64,000 bases of DNA from Symbiobacterium thermophilum IAM 14863 (GCF_000009905.1 NC_006177.1:2046001-2110000); one strand, 5' to 3'. Counted from the stretch's first letter, positions 19,536-28,141 are shown. Notes: a model not told the origin generated them from the letters alone. Translations and numbers: made by a program.

Positions 19536-20663
19536 TTATCGTCTGTGCGGCGACCGGTAGAAGGGGGTCTCCACGACCCGCGCCTTCAGCGCCCGGCCCC
19601 GGATGATGACCTCCACCTCGGTGCCCACGGCGCTGTGGGCGACGGGCACGTAGGCCAATGCAATGTTCTTCTCCAGCGTGGGCGAGAAGCTTCCCGTGGT
19701 CACCTCGCCGACCACCTCGCCCCCCACGGCGACGGGGTAACCCTGCCGGGGCACGCCCCGGTCGATCATCTCGATGCCCACCAGCTTCCGGGTCGGCCCC
19801 TGCTCTTTGATCCTGGCCAGGGCGTCCCGGCCGATGAAGTCCACGCCCTTCTTCAGCTTGACGGCGAAGCCCAGCCCCGCCTCCAGCGGGTTGTGCTGGT
19901 CGCTGATCTCGTGGCCGTAAAGGGGCAGCTTCGCCTCGAACCGCAGGGTGTCCCGGGCGCCGAGGCCGCAGGGCAGGAGCCCCTGCTCGTCGCCCGCCTC
20001 CAGCAAGGCCTCCCAGAGGGCGGCGACGTCTTCGGCCTTCACGTAGATCTCGAAGCCGTCCTCGCCGGTGTACCCCGTGCGGGAGAGCACCAGGGTCGGC
20101 ACCCCGGATACCGTGACGTTCTTCGCCAGGCTGAAGGGCTCCAGCTGCGACAGCACGACGCCGGTCGCGAGCGGCTGCAGGATCTCCTCCGCCTTCGGCC
20201 CCTGCAGGGCCAGCAGGGCGATCTCCGCCGACCGGTCGATGAGCTCCAGGTTGTGCAGGCCGGCCCGCTCCCGGGCGGTGTTGATCCATTCCCAGTCCTT
20301 CTGGGTGTTCCCGGCGTTGACCACCAGCCAGTAGCGGTGCTCGTCCAGCCGGTAGATGAGGATGTCGTCGACCACGGTGCCGTTCTCGTAGCACATCAGC
20401 GCGTACTGAACCCGCCCGACCGCCAGTTTGGCGGCGTCGTTGGTGCTCACCAGCTGGATGAGGTCCAGGGCCTGGGGCCCCCTCACCTCAAACTCGCCCA
20501 TGTGCGACACGTCGAAGAGGCCCGCCGCCTCACGCACGGCCCGGTGCTCCTCGATGACGCTGGAGTACTGCACGGGCATCTCCCAGCCGCCGAAGGGCAC
20601 CATGCGGGCGCCCAGCTTCAGATGCAGCTCGTACAGGGGCGTCCGTTTCAGCGACTCGTTCAC
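19536..20663 (-). CDS. gcvT: Glycine cleavage system T protein (aminomethyltransferase)
   Basis: GcvT moves the methylene group from aminomethyl-lipoyl GcvH to tetrahydrofolate and releases ammonia. The start is best placed at the GTG of 20663 (375 residues), where homology begins with [18 protein letters not shown] and an AGCGAGG lies upstream. A longer frame to 20846 overlaps a terminator and has no homology. Folate-binding blocks [23 protein letters not shown] and [10 protein letters not shown] are present. It heads the operon. The start lies among three consecutive GTG codons, so it may be 3 or 6 bases further upstream. Confidence 0.95.
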   Translation of the reverse strand: MNESLKRTPLYELHLKLGARMVPFGGWEMPVQYSSVIEEHRAVREAAGLFDVSHMGEFEVRGPQALDLIQLVSTNDAAKLAVGRVQYALMCYENGTVVDDILIYRLDEHRYWLVVNAGNTQKDWEWINTARERAGLHNLELIDRSAEIALLALQGPKAEEILQPLATGVVLSQLEPFSLAKNVTVSGVPTLVLSRTGYTGEDGFEIYVKAEDVAALWEALLEAGDEQGLLPCGLGARDTLRFEAKLPLYGHEISDQHNPLEAGLGFAVKLKKGVDFIGRDALARIKEQGPTRKLVGIEMIDRGVPRQGYPVAVGGEVVGEVTTGSFSPTLEKNIALAYVPVAHSAVGTEVEVIIRGRALKARVVETPFYRSPHRR

Positions 20664-20680
20664 CACCACACCTCGCTTCC

Positions 20681-20731
20681 GCTTGCATAGTCTGGCCAAC
20701 GAGCCAGGGGGGCTACTCCCCTCGGGAGCGT
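20681..20731 (-). promoter_or_regulatory. gcvT leader with possible structured element
   Basis: The bases between the upstream terminator and gcvT contain the string GGGGAGTAGCC (20711-20721, minus strand) and a small hairpin (TGGC/GCCA, 20693-20706). The string is similar to the opening consensus of yybP-ykoY manganese riboswitches, but the remaining conserved parts are missing and the space is too short. It is listed only as an unexplained leader. Confidence 0.2.
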
Positions 20732-20733
20732 GC

Positions 20734-20788
20734 AAAACGGGGACAGCCCCTGCACCCGGGCTTCGGCCCGCTGTGCGCTCTGTCCCCG
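20734..20788 (-). terminator. Strong terminator between DUF192 gene and gcvT
   Basis: A long hairpin with outer stem CGGGGACAG/CTGTCCCCG (20738-20746 and 20780-20788) and inner stem GGGC/GCCC with a CGAA loop. It is followed on the minus strand by TTTT (20737-20734). It most likely ends the upstream DUF192 transcript. A role as an attenuator of gcvT is possible, since it lies 70 bases before that gene. Confidence 0.8.
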
Positions 20789-20858
20789 CCGGTCCACTCG
20801 CAGACCTCTTGTGGGGATTGCCGGTAACAATATTCCCTGCGGGCAACCAATACTCCTG

Positions 20859-21197
20859 CTATGGGAAAGCCCTCACCAGGTCCCCCGGCCGGGTCTCCCC
20901 CATCGCCCCGGCCGGGAGTTCCAGCACGGCCCGGGCTCCGGGAACGGCCGGACTGATGCGCCGCGGGGGAAAGGACGCCAGCGCGCGCAGGACCCGCCCT
21001 TCCGCGTCCAGGAAGAGCAGGTCCAGGGGGAACCGCATGAAGTGGGTGTGCACCTGGCAGCAGGGCTCCAGCCAGAGCCCCTCGCCCGGCTCCAGCCCCG
21101 GGCGGAACATGAGGCCGAGCAGGCGCAGCCGGAAGGTGTCGGCCCGGCGGATCCGGTCGCCCAGGACAAGGCCGCGCGTAAGGTTGCGCACGATCAC
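20859..21197 (-). CDS. DUF192 family protein
   Basis: A 112-residue protein beginning [16 protein letters not shown] and containing the family pattern [13 protein letters not shown]...[16 protein letters not shown]...GRVL. The family is a small beta-barrel found in bacteria and archaea without a settled function. I chose the GTG at 21197 because GGGGAGG lies 10 bases upstream and homology begins there; longer frames run into the GC-rich repeat. There is no signal peptide here, unlike some relatives. Confidence 0.8.
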   Translation of the reverse strand: MIVRNLTRGLVLGDRIRRADTFRLRLLGLMFRPGLEPGEGLWLEPCCQVHTHFMRFPLDLLFLDAEGRVLRALASFPPRRISPAVPGARAVLELPAGAMGETRPGDLVRAFP

Positions 21198-21221
21198 TGG
21201 CGGTCGACCTCCCCTTTGAGC

Positions 21222-21336
21222 GGTGAGCGGTGGGCCGTGGGCGATGCGCCGTGGGCGGTGCGCCGTGGGCGGTGCGCCGTGGGCGGTGCGCCGTGGGCGG
21301 TGGGCGGTGCGCGCTGGGCGGCGGGCGGCGGGCGGT
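21222..21336. repeat. Heptamer-based tandem repeat (14-bp unit GGTGCGCCGTGGGC)
   Basis: Three perfect 14-bp copies of GGTGCGCCGTGGGC (21257-21298) flanked by degenerate copies. The underlying unit is 7 bp (GGYGSGC). The array lies directly upstream of the DUF192 gene. Slippage would change the spacing of its promoter. It opens false long reading frames on both strands. Confidence 0.85.
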
Positions 21337-21457
21337 TGGGGTCTGGCAGCGGAGTACAGCGAAGTGTTCGACGAACGCAATTCCACTTCCTGCCACGAGA
21401 CGGACTGATCTCAGCGCCGCTGGTGCAGGTCCTCGCGTCGTGACGACGCTGCGCATG

Positions 21458-21611
21458 GAGCCATGCCGGGCACACCACTGTGCCCGGCATGGCTCATCCA
21501 GGTACGCCGTTGTACCCGCAGCGCGGCACCTCGTTGTGCCTCTGGTGCGGCAGGCGCCCCGTTGCGCCGCCGCACCGGATCACCGCCCGTTCGGGCACGC
21601 CGTTGTGCCCG
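21458..21611. repeat. Array of small hairpins with conserved CGTT-ended loops
   Basis: A perfect 17-bp hairpin at 21458-21495 (arms 21458-21474 and 21479-21495, loop CCAC) is followed by four short hairpins. These are GGTAC-GCCGTT-GTACC (21501-21516), GGCAC-CTCGTT-GTGCC (21525-21540), GGCGC-CCCGTT-GCGCC (21553-21568) and CGGGCAC-GCCGTT-GTGCCCG (21592-21611). The loops keep CGTT while the stems change in compensating pairs. The third is nested in a longer stem (GGTGCGGC/GCCGCACC). Similar elements occur at 27959 and 28450. The function is unknown. Confidence 0.75.
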
Positions 21612-22196
21612 TCATTCCCCCGCTTCCGGCCGCCAGACCCGCGGCTCATCCACGGCCCGCTCGCCGTCCCACCGGAGCAGGACCACGGCGCCGGGAGGAA
21701 CCCGCCAGTCCCAGAGTCCCCTGCCGGTCAGGTGGGCAAGCACCGTGCGGATCACACCGCCGTGTGTGACCACGACGGCCCCGTCCTGCCGGGGCAGGGC
21801 GGCCAGGGCCCGGCTCCGCAGCGACGCCAGGCTCTCCCCGCCCGGGGGCGGCGCGTGTTCCGGGTCGGCCAGCCAGGCGGCGAGCTCCTCGGGCCACTGC
21901 CGGGCGATCTCCTCGTACGTCAGGCCGGAGAAGCGCCCGAAGTTCAGTTCCCGCAGCCTTGGGTCGGGCGCGGGCGTGAGCCCCGTGGCCCTCCCGATCC
22001 GCTCGGCGGTCTGGCGGCACCGCATGAGGTCGCTGGTGCGCATGCCGGTGAGCCGAAACCGGCTCAGGTAACGCGCAGCCGCTTCCGCCTGAGCGAGCCC
22101 GTCTGCGCTGAGCGGGTGCTCCTCCCAGCCGACGTACCGCCCTTCCGCGTTGGCAGCCGTCGCGCCGTGGCGCACCAGGAAGAGGGTGCAGGTCAC
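21612..22196 (-). CDS. cobC: Histidine phosphatase family protein, probable alpha-ribazole phosphatase
   Basis: A 194-residue histidine phosphatase with the catalytic RHG (R9-H10-G11 in LVRHGATAAN), ELNFGRFSGLTYEEI and the second histidine in VVVTHGGVIRTV. CobC removes the phosphate from alpha-ribazole phosphate or adenosylcobalamin phosphate. The assignment to CobC rests on its position as the last gene of a corrinoid operon. Its start overlaps the cobD stop by 4 bases. Confidence 0.85.
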   Translation of the reverse strand: MTCTLFLVRHGATAANAEGRYVGWEEHPLSADGLAQAEAAARYLSRFRLTGMRTSDLMRCRQTAERIGRATGLTPAPDPRLRELNFGRFSGLTYEEIARQWPEELAAWLADPEHAPPPGGESLASLRSRALAALPRQDGAVVVTHGGVIRTVLAHLTGRGLWDWRVPPGAVVLLRWDGERAVDEPRVWRPEAGE

Positions 22197-23242
22197 GGCG
22201 CCTCCTCCTCCAGGATGCTGCGCAGCAGGGCGATCAGCCGCCGGTTCTCTGGCCGGGTGCGCACAGCAAGCCGCATGTGATGCTCCGTCAGCCCGGCAAA
22301 GGAGCGGCAGTCGCGTATCAGCACACCCCGGGGTCCCAGCCGCCGCTGGATCTCGTGGGCGGGCAGCGGCGCCCGCACCAGCACGAAGTTGGCAGATGGC
22401 GGATAGACGATAAACCCCGGCAGGCTCGCCAGCTGCTCGGCGAGATAGGCCCGTTCCACGGCCACCCAGTGCCGGGTGCGGGCGGCGTAGGCCTCATCGC
22501 TCAGGGCCGCGAGCGCAGCGGCCTGCGCCAGACTGTTCACGCTCCAGGGGTCGCGCGCCGCGTCCAACTCGGCCACCATCCAGCGCGGGGCCACCGCATA
22601 CCCGACCCGCAGTCCGGGCAGGGCGAAAAACTTCGTGAGCGACCGCACCACGACCAGGTTGCAGCGGTGGGGCACACGGGCGATCACGGAGCCGGCCTCG
22701 CCCGCGGCTGTGAGGTCGATGAAGGCCTCGTCGATGAGCAGGGTCGCCTCCGTCCGCTCCGCCGCCCGCAGGAGCTGCTCCGGCGTGAACAGGTGGCCGG
22801 TGGGATTGTGGGGGTTGCAGATGATCCACCAGTCCCCCCGCCCCAGCTGGGGCGGCGGATCGGTGCGGTCGTGCGCGACGGGCAGCAGCTCGGCCCCTGC
22901 AGCCCGGGCGGCGCGCGCGTACTCCGCAAAGCCGGGTTCGGGCAGTGCCACCCGGAAGCCTGACGCCAGGCGGAGCAGCAGGTACAGCACCTCCGCCGCG
23001 CCGTTTCCCACCAGCACCATCGACTCGTCCACCTGGTGACGCCGGGCCAGGGCGGCCCGCAGCCGGCGGGCGAATGGCTCGGGGTAGTGCGCGATTCCGG
23101 CTAGGGCCGCCTGCGCCGCGGCCACCGCGCCCGCGGGCGGGCCCAGCGGGTTGATGTTGGCGCTGAAGTCGCAGAAACCCCCTGGCGGCTCGCCCCAGCG
23201 GGCCCGCGCCACAGCCAGGTCGCCGCCGTGCAGGGTCATCAT
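22193..23242 (-). CDS. cobD: Threonine-phosphate decarboxylase (aminotransferase fold I)
   Basis: A PLP enzyme that decarboxylates threonine phosphate to aminopropanol phosphate, the linker of the cobalamin nucleotide loop. It is 349 residues from the ATG at 23242, which has GGGAGG 8 bases upstream. The PLP lysine is in VVRSLTKFFALPGLRVGYA, and the CNPHNPTG motif is present. HisC paralogues look similar; the cobalamin context and the HGGD...DFSANINPLGPP opening favour CobD. The stop overlaps cobC. Confidence 0.9.
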   Translation of the reverse strand: MMTLHGGDLAVARARWGEPPGGFCDFSANINPLGPPAGAVAAAQAALAGIAHYPEPFARRLRAALARRHQVDESMVLVGNGAAEVLYLLLRLASGFRVALPEPGFAEYARAARAAGAELLPVAHDRTDPPPQLGRGDWWIICNPHNPTGHLFTPEQLLRAAERTEATLLIDEAFIDLTAAGEAGSVIARVPHRCNLVVVRSLTKFFALPGLRVGYAVAPRWMVAELDAARDPWSVNSLAQAAALAALSDEAYAARTRHWVAVERAYLAEQLASLPGFIVYPPSANFVLVRAPLPAHEIQRRLGPRGVLIRDCRSFAGLTEHHMRLAVRTRPENRRLIALLRSILEEEAP

Positions 23243-24051
23243 CCTGTCCACCTCCCTGTCTGCAGAGCGAAGCAGGCGATCGCCGCCAGTTCCGCCAGCT
23301 CGCACAAGGCTCCGTAAGTGTCGCCGGTCAGGCCGCCGAGTCGCCGCGAGAGCCACCGCCCGCCGGCCAGACCGACCCCGAGGGCGGCGAGCCACGCGCC
23401 CAGCCCCCGCAGGGCGGAGACCGTCACGGCTGCCGTCAGGCCCGGCGGGGCTGCCGGGCTCTGCCCCCACCACGCCAGGAGCCCCGGCACCCCGACAGCC
23501 AGCGTGAGGCCGCCCAGAAGCGCCCCGGCCAGCTGCGCCCCGCCCACGTGCCGGCCGAAGGCAGCGCCCATCCCTTCGGCACGGGCGGGCGGCCAGCGCA
23601 CCGCCGCCAGGGGGATCACCATCCGCCCCACGGCCGGGGCCACCAGCAGGGCGGCTGCTGCCCGCGGCGGTGTCAGCTCCAGCAGCAGGGCCCACCGCAG
23701 CATCAGGGCCAGGGCTCCCGCCGCTGCGCCCATCACGCCGACCCGGGAATCTTTCATGATCTCCAGCATCCGCTCGCGGCTCCGGGCGGAGAGCAGCCCG
23801 TCGGCGGCGTCCATCAGGCCGTCCAGGTGGACCGCACCGGTCGCACCGAGGCCCGCGGCCACGGCCGCGACGCCCGCCACGGCAGGCCCGAAGAGCAGCC
23901 TGCCCGCAAGCCAGGCGATCAGGCAGATGGCCCCCACCAGCAGGCCCACCAGGGGGAAGAACCCCGCCGCGCGGCCGAGATCCCGCATGTAGTCCGGGGT
24001 CTCAAGTCGGCCCATGGGAATCCGGGTCAGAAAGGAGAGCGCGATGCGCAC
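23239..24051 (-). CDS. cobS: Cobalamin synthase (adenosylcobinamide-GDP ribazoletransferase)
   Basis: A multi-pass membrane enzyme that joins adenosylcobinamide-GDP to alpha-ribazole (phosphate). It is 270 residues. The family signatures are FLTRIPM near the N-terminus, HLDGLMDAADGL, MKDSRVGVMG and GGLTGDTYGALCEL. It has about six hydrophobic helices. The start is a GTG at 24051 with GAGGGGG upstream. It overlaps cobD by 4 bases. Confidence 0.95.
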   Translation of the reverse strand: MRIALSFLTRIPMGRLETPDYMRDLGRAAGFFPLVGLLVGAICLIAWLAGRLLFGPAVAGVAAVAAGLGATGAVHLDGLMDAADGLLSARSRERMLEIMKDSRVGVMGAAAGALALMLRWALLLELTPPRAAAALLVAPAVGRMVIPLAAVRWPPARAEGMGAAFGRHVGGAQLAGALLGGLTLAVGVPGLLAWWGQSPAAPPGLTAAVTVSALRGLGAWLAALGVGLAGGRWLSRRLGGLTGDTYGALCELAELAAIACFALQTGRWTG

Positions 24052-24063
24052 CCGGTCACCCCC

Positions 24064-25017
24064 TCACGCCAAGAACCAGAGCGTCAGCGCCCCGAGGCCC
24101 GTCCCGAGCAGGGTCGCCAGCCACATCCACCGCACCGCCTGCACGATGTGACCCGGCTGCAGCATCTCCAGCGGATCGCCCATGTGGGCCCGCCGCTCCG
24201 GCCTCCCGCCGTAGTGGTTGAGGCCGCCCAGCTGCACCCTCAGCAGGGCCGCCATCGCCGCCTCCGGCCAGCCGCTGTTGGGGCTGGGGTGGCGCGGCGC
24301 GTCCCGCAGGGCGATGCGGAGGGCCTTCGGGCTCAGGCCGGCCAGGGCCAGCAGCAGGGCGCTGAGCCGGGCAGGCGCCAGGTTGACCAGATCATCCAGC
24401 CGGGCGGAGGCCCAGCCGAACTCCAGGTAGCGCTCGTTCCGGTGGCCGACCATCGAATCCAGGGTGTTGGCGGCCTTGTAGGCCATCGCCAGCGGCGCGC
24501 CGCCGACCAGCCCCCAGAAGAGCGGCGCGATCACGCCGTCGCAGGTGGACTCGGCCACCGTCTCCACCGTCGCCCGGGTGACCTCGGCGGCGTCCAGCCC
24601 GGCCGTGTCCCTGCCGACGATGTGCGCCACCCGGCGCCGCGCCTCGCTGAGGTCCCCGGCCTTCAGCGGGCGGTAGACCGCCAGTGCGTGATCGGCCAGA
24701 GAGCGGGCCGCCAGGCAGGTGCTGAGGAGCCAGACCTCGGCGGCCACACCGAGCCAGGGATGCAGGGCCGCGGCCAGCCGGATGAGCCCCCAGGTGAGGC
24801 CCCAGGCCGCGACCGGCAGCAGGAGGGCCAGCAGCACCCCGGCCGCCCGCAGCGGCAGCCGCGTCCGCCGCAGTCGCGGCTCGGCCCACGCAATCACCCG
24901 GCCCATGAGCGCCACCGGATGGGGCAGCCGGGCGGGATCGCCCACCGCCGCGTCCACCGCGAGGGCCGCCAGCGGCAGGTACCAGGGCGCCGCGGGAAAC
25001 ATTTCCGCCACGCTCAC
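24064..25017 (-). CDS. cbiB: Adenosylcobinamide-phosphate synthase (CbiB/CobD type)
   Basis: A membrane enzyme that attaches aminopropanol phosphate to adenosylcobyric acid. It is 317 residues from the GTG at 25017, which overlaps the cobU stop (GTGA). Characteristic pieces are DAAVGDPARLPHPVALMGRVI, VETVAESTCDGVIAPLFW and YKAANTLDSMVGHRNERYLEFGW (split here across two lines of the protein). Several transmembrane helices are evident. Alternative starts at 25011 (GTG) and 25002 (ATG) are possible. Confidence 0.93.
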   Translation of the reverse strand: MSVAEMFPAAPWYLPLAALAVDAAVGDPARLPHPVALMGRVIAWAEPRLRRTRLPLRAAGVLLALLLPVAAWGLTWGLIRLAAALHPWLGVAAEVWLLSTCLAARSLADHALAVYRPLKAGDLSEARRRVAHIVGRDTAGLDAAEVTRATVETVAESTCDGVIAPLFWGLVGGAPLAMAYKAANTLDSMVGHRNERYLEFGWASARLDDLVNLAPARLSALLLALAGLSPKALRIALRDAPRHPSPNSGWPEAAMAALLRVQLGGLNHYGGRPERRAHMGDPLEMLQPGHIVQAVRWMWLATLLGTGLGALTLWFLA

Positions 25018-25571
25018 TCCGGGATCACCGTACCGATCCGCCTCAGGTCGACGGCGATACCGGCCACGCAGGCGTAGACCTGGTCCGCCTCCCGCGCCAG
25101 CCACTGATTCAGCCGCCCCTGGGCGTCGCGGAAGAGCCGCCCGAGCCGGTGCTCGGGCACCAGCCCCGCCCCGACCTCGTTGGACACGGCGATGAGCAGC
25201 GCGCCGCGCTCACGGGTCAGGCTGAGCAGCTGCGCCAGCTCCTGCCGGGCCCGGGCTTCGAACCCCTCCTCCCCCTGCAGCAGGTGGTTGGAGATGAGCA
25301 GGGTCACGCAGTCCAGCAGCACCGCATCCGCCGGCGCCTCGTGCAGGGCCTGCGCCAGGGCGGCCGCCGGCCTGAGCTCTTCCTCCACCGTGCGCCAGTG
25401 GGCCGGACGGCTCGCCCGGTGCCGGGCGATGCGGTCGGCCATCTCCGCATCGCCCGCCCGGCCGGTGGCCAGATAGACCACCCGCCGGAACGGCGAAGCC
25501 AAATGCTCCGCCCAGCGGCTCTTGCCGCTCCGCGCGCCGCCTAGCACCAGAATCACACCCGCCATGCGCAT
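25014..25571 (-). CDS. cobU: Adenosylcobinamide kinase / phosphate guanylyltransferase
   Basis: A bifunctional enzyme that phosphorylates adenosylcobinamide and then adds GMP. It is 185 residues from the ATG at 25571, which has AAGGGAG 7 bases upstream. Walker A is GGARSGKS near residue 15, and the family motif VLLDCVTLLISNHL follows. NEVGAGLVPEHRLGRLFRD also matches. A longer frame to 25652 overlaps the upstream btuF stop and lacks homology. Confidence 0.93.
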   Translation of the reverse strand: MRMAGVILVLGGARSGKSRWAEHLASPFRRVVYLATGRAGDAEMADRIARHRASRPAHWRTVEEELRPAAALAQALHEAPADAVLLDCVTLLISNHLLQGEEGFEARARQELAQLLSLTRERGALLIAVSNEVGAGLVPEHRLGRLFRDAQGRLNQWLAREADQVYACVAGIAVDLRRIGTVIPE

Positions 25572-25609
25572 CGCCTCGCTCCCTTCGGGAAAGCGCCCCA
25601 TCGGCCCGG

Positions 25610-26626
25610 TCACTGCTCGAAGAGCTCCGGGTGGAGATTCCGGGCGAACCACTGGAGCCCCTGAATCAGGCGGGGGCCGGGGCGCACCACGATGTTCTCA
25701 TCCGGCAGCCCCAGCACCCGGCCTTCCTTCACCGCCGCGATCGACTCCCAGCCAGGCCGCTCCCGGACCTCCCGGGCCGCGGCCTCCGACGCGGTGACGA
25801 TGATGTCGGGGTCTGCGGATACCAGTTCCTCCAGCGAGATAACCGGCCAGGGCTCGCCGGCGAAGGATGCGGCGTTGGTGCCGCCGGCGATGCGGATCAT
25901 GTCGTCGATGAAGGAGCCCGGGCCGGCGGTGGTGATGGGATCGTGCCAGACCTGGTAGAACACCACGGGCCTGTTCTCCGCCAGCGCGACCTTCCCGGCG
26001 ATGGCCTCCACCTCACGCTGCATGTCCGCCACGAGCGCCTCCGCGGCCTCCTGGGCGTTCACCACCTGGCCCAGGGCGAGGATCCCCTCGTACAGCTCCT
26101 CAAAGTTGGAGGGGTTCAGCACGAAGGTGGTGAGCCCATAATCGTTCTCCAGCTTCTCCCGCGCCTCCACGGAGCCGCTGGTCAGGAGGAGCAGGTCGGG
26201 CTCCAGCGAGATGATCTTCTCGTAGTCGGGCGAGTAGAAACCGCCGATGGACTCGATCTCCTGCGCCTCGGGGGGATAGTCGTCCCAGTCGGAGCGCCCG
26301 ACCAGCAGGTCGCCCTTGCCGAGCGCGAACATCAGTTCCGTGTTGGAGGGGGCGACGGAGATCACCCGCCTCGGCTCGGCGGCGATGGTCACCTGCCGGC
26401 CGGCGCCGTCGGTAATCGTGAGGGGGTAGGCCGTCTGCCGGGGTTCGGCCTGCCCGGCGCTCCCCGTGCCGGCCGCCCGGTCTGCGGGCTGGTCGCTCGA
26501 CTCAGCCGCCGGGGCTGCGGGCGGGCTGTCCGGGTTCACCGCCGTCTGGCGGCCTGCGCAGCCTGTCAGGATGCCGACCACGAGCAGAAGGGAAAGCATG
26601 AGGGCTGCCAGCGAACGCTTCTTCAT
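25610..26626 (-). CDS. btuF: Corrinoid ABC transporter substrate-binding lipoprotein (copy 1)
   Basis: A 338-residue periplasmic-binding-type lipoprotein. The lipobox is LTGC at about residues 20-23. The mature part contains the BtuF/FecB family pattern AEPRRVISVAPSNTELMFALG, followed by LVGRSDWDDYPPEA and a conserved ending RPGPRLIQGLQWFARNLHPELF. It has no permease beside it and sits inside the salvage operon. It is closely similar to the second copy at 31296-32333 and may share its BtuCD. B12 specificity is inferred from riboswitch and context. Confidence 0.88.
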   Translation of the reverse strand: MKKRSLAALMLSLLLVVGILTGCAGRQTAVNPDSPPAAPAAESSDQPADRAAGTGSAGQAEPRQTAYPLTITDGAGRQVTIAAEPRRVISVAPSNTELMFALGKGDLLVGRSDWDDYPPEAQEIESIGGFYSPDYEKIISLEPDLLLLTSGSVEAREKLENDYGLTTFVLNPSNFEELYEGILALGQVVNAQEAAEALVADMQREVEAIAGKVALAENRPVVFYQVWHDPITTAGPGSFIDDMIRIAGGTNAASFAGEPWPVISLEELVSADPDIIVTASEAAAREVRERPGWESIAAVKEGRVLGLPDENIVVRPGPRLIQGLQWFARNLHPELFEQ

Positions 26627-26708
26627 GGGATGTACCTCCGTAAGTCCACTGTTCTACTTAAATGAAGATGCCGCTGAGGGCTGGTAAGCAGATCCGCCAA
26701 CCATCGTC

Positions 26709-27440
26709 CTATCGAAGCTGCGCGACGACCGCCCACGGCTGGGTGAGCGTGAGGGCCAGCCCCTGCAGGGCCGACGGCGCCGCCGCGACCAGCAGACAGG
26801 TGACCGGACCCGCCGACTTCCCGAGGGGGAAACCCGCTTCCGCCGGGGCCCACTCCACCTCCAGCCCCGCGCTGGCGGCGAGATCCTCCGCCTCGGCGCG
26901 GATCCCACGGGAGCCCACGGGCAACAGGTCGTGCACCAGCGGGTCGCCGGCGAGCCGCCGGACCAGGGGAAGATCGGGCAGTTCGGGGTCATCCAGCCGC
27001 ACCTCGGCCCCGACCTTCGGCCGCCCGATGGCGACGACCAGGTCGCCCGGCCGCGCCGTGCGCAGCGACCGGCCCGGGGCCAGGTAACCGATGGCGGTCA
27101 CCCCCAGGCCCGTCTGGACCGTCGGAATGTTCTTCTCGAAGGAGCCGTTGATCTGGTCGGCGGAAAGGCCCGCCAGGGCCGCCTCGTCGCAGATGCCCTG
27201 CAGGATCTCCCGCCCGGTGGGATCAGGCTCCACGCAGGTGTTGTTCACCAGGTGGAGCGGCTGCGCGCCGGCGGCGAGCAGATCCATGAGGGCCACCCGG
27301 GCAGTGAACCGCCCGATGACGTACCCGGCCACCCGAATCACGTCGCGCTCCTTCGGCCCGATGCCGCCGGCGGCATCGCAGGCGATGACCAGCCGGCCGC
27401 CGCACGGCAGGTCCACCAGGGTCAGGTCCCGCCACCTCAT
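26709..27440 (-). CDS. cblS: AIR-synthase-like protein, probable alpha-ribazole kinase CblS
   Basis: A 243-residue protein with the PurM/ThiL-like N-terminal pattern LVIACDAAGGIGPKERD and NNTCVEPDPTGREILQGI. In Listeria and Geobacillus such proteins next to CblT phosphorylate alpha-ribazole to alpha-ribazole phosphate, bypassing CobT. The neighbouring ECF S-component upstream, with a 4-base ATGA overlap, and the cobalamin operon support this call. No cobT is in the window. A generic AIR-synthase relative is the alternative. Confidence 0.75.
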   Translation of the reverse strand: MRWRDLTLVDLPCGGRLVIACDAAGGIGPKERDVIRVAGYVIGRFTARVALMDLLAAGAQPLHLVNNTCVEPDPTGREILQGICDEAALAGLSADQINGSFEKNIPTVQTGLGVTAIGYLAPGRSLRTARPGDLVVAIGRPKVGAEVRLDDPELPDLPLVRRLAGDPLVHDLLPVGSRGIRAEAEDLAASAGLEVEWAPAEAGFPLGKSAGPVTCLLVAAAPSALQGLALTLTQPWAVVAQLR

Positions 27441-27922
27441 CCCTCGACCCCCGCCCGCCTCAGGCCCAGCACCACCAGCAGCGCGACGGCTGCGTTGGCT
27501 CCCGCAGCGACGGTGAGCGGGAGGGCCAGGGCCGCGAACAGACCGAGCCCCAGCGGGTTTGGCAGCAGAGCCAGCAGGGCCGGTGCCAGGATGCCGTTGG
27601 CCACCACCAGCACCGCCGCGCCGGCCACCAGACCGAAGCGCCGGGCTGCAAGCCCGCCCAGGCAGCCCACGCCGGCCATGGCCGCGGCGCTGGCCAGATG
27701 AAACGGCAGGGTGAGCGGAAAGCCGGTGACGGCCGCCACGGCCACATGCCCCAGACCGCAGATCAGGGCGCCGGCCGCGGGGCCCATGAGGAGCGCAGCC
27801 ACGAAGCCGGCCATCGCGTCGAAGGCGATGGAGCTCGGCCCCAACTTGATGTAGGCGCCCAGCACGCTGAGGGCCAGCAGGATTCCGAGCCTCACCAGGG
27901 TGTTTGTCCTCGCCAGCAGCAC
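27437..27922 (-). CDS. cblT: ECF transporter S component, probable alpha-ribazole transporter CblT
   Basis: A 161-residue protein with five or six hydrophobic helices. The pattern RLGILLALSVLGAYIKLGP...SIAFDAMAGFVAALLMGP matches S components of energy-coupling-factor transporters, which bind a vitamin precursor in the membrane. The GTG start at 27922 has AGGAGG 7 bases upstream. Pairing with CblS and control by a cobalamin riboswitch point to alpha-ribazole. The shared ECF energising module (EcfA/A'/T) is not in this window. Confidence 0.75.
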   Translation of the reverse strand: MLLARTNTLVRLGILLALSVLGAYIKLGPSSIAFDAMAGFVAALLMGPAAGALICGLGHVAVAAVTGFPLTLPFHLASAAAMAGVGCLGGLAARRFGLVAGAAVLVVANGILAPALLALLPNPLGLGLFAALALPLTVAAGANAAVALLVVLGLRRAGVEG

Positions 27923-27956
27923 GAGCAGACCTCCTCTTCCCAGTAGCAATCGCTTG

Positions 27957-28130
27957 GTGGGCACGCCGTTGTGCCCGTACTCGGCGGCGCCTCGTTGCGC
28001 CCTGCTTTCGCCGGTGCCAGTCCGGCAGGCTACTGTGCACCGATGCTTTGGTGCTCCGATTCCGCTGGTCGTCGTCAGGTGTTCCAGGGGCACGCCGTTG
28101 TGCCCGGCCTCTCAGGCACCGCGCTGTGAC
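27957..28130. repeat. Second group of CGTT-loop hairpins
   Basis: Hairpins GGGCAC-GCCGTT-GTGCCC (27959-27976), GGCGC-CTCGTT-GCGCC (27986-28001) and GGGCAC-GCCGTT-GTGCCC (28088-28105), plus a degenerate one near 28114. They match those at 21501-21611, including the order of a GCCGTT-loop element followed about 25 bases later by a CTCGTT-loop element. They lie in the cblT leader between a riboswitch terminator and the start codon. Confidence 0.75.
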
Positions 28131-28141
28131 CGAGAGACCGA

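Noticed and set aside
20681-20731. yybP-ykoY manganese riboswitch
   Set aside because: Only the GGGGAGTAGC string matches. The space is too short for the aptamer and its partner segment is missing.
20664-20858. Glycine riboswitch upstream of gcvT
   Set aside because: The conserved glycine-aptamer core and the tandem layout are not present. The strong hairpin here is explained by a terminator for the upstream gene.
21458-21611. CRISPR array or phage attachment site
   Set aside because: The hairpins differ in stem sequence, have no fixed repeat-spacer pattern and no integrase is near.
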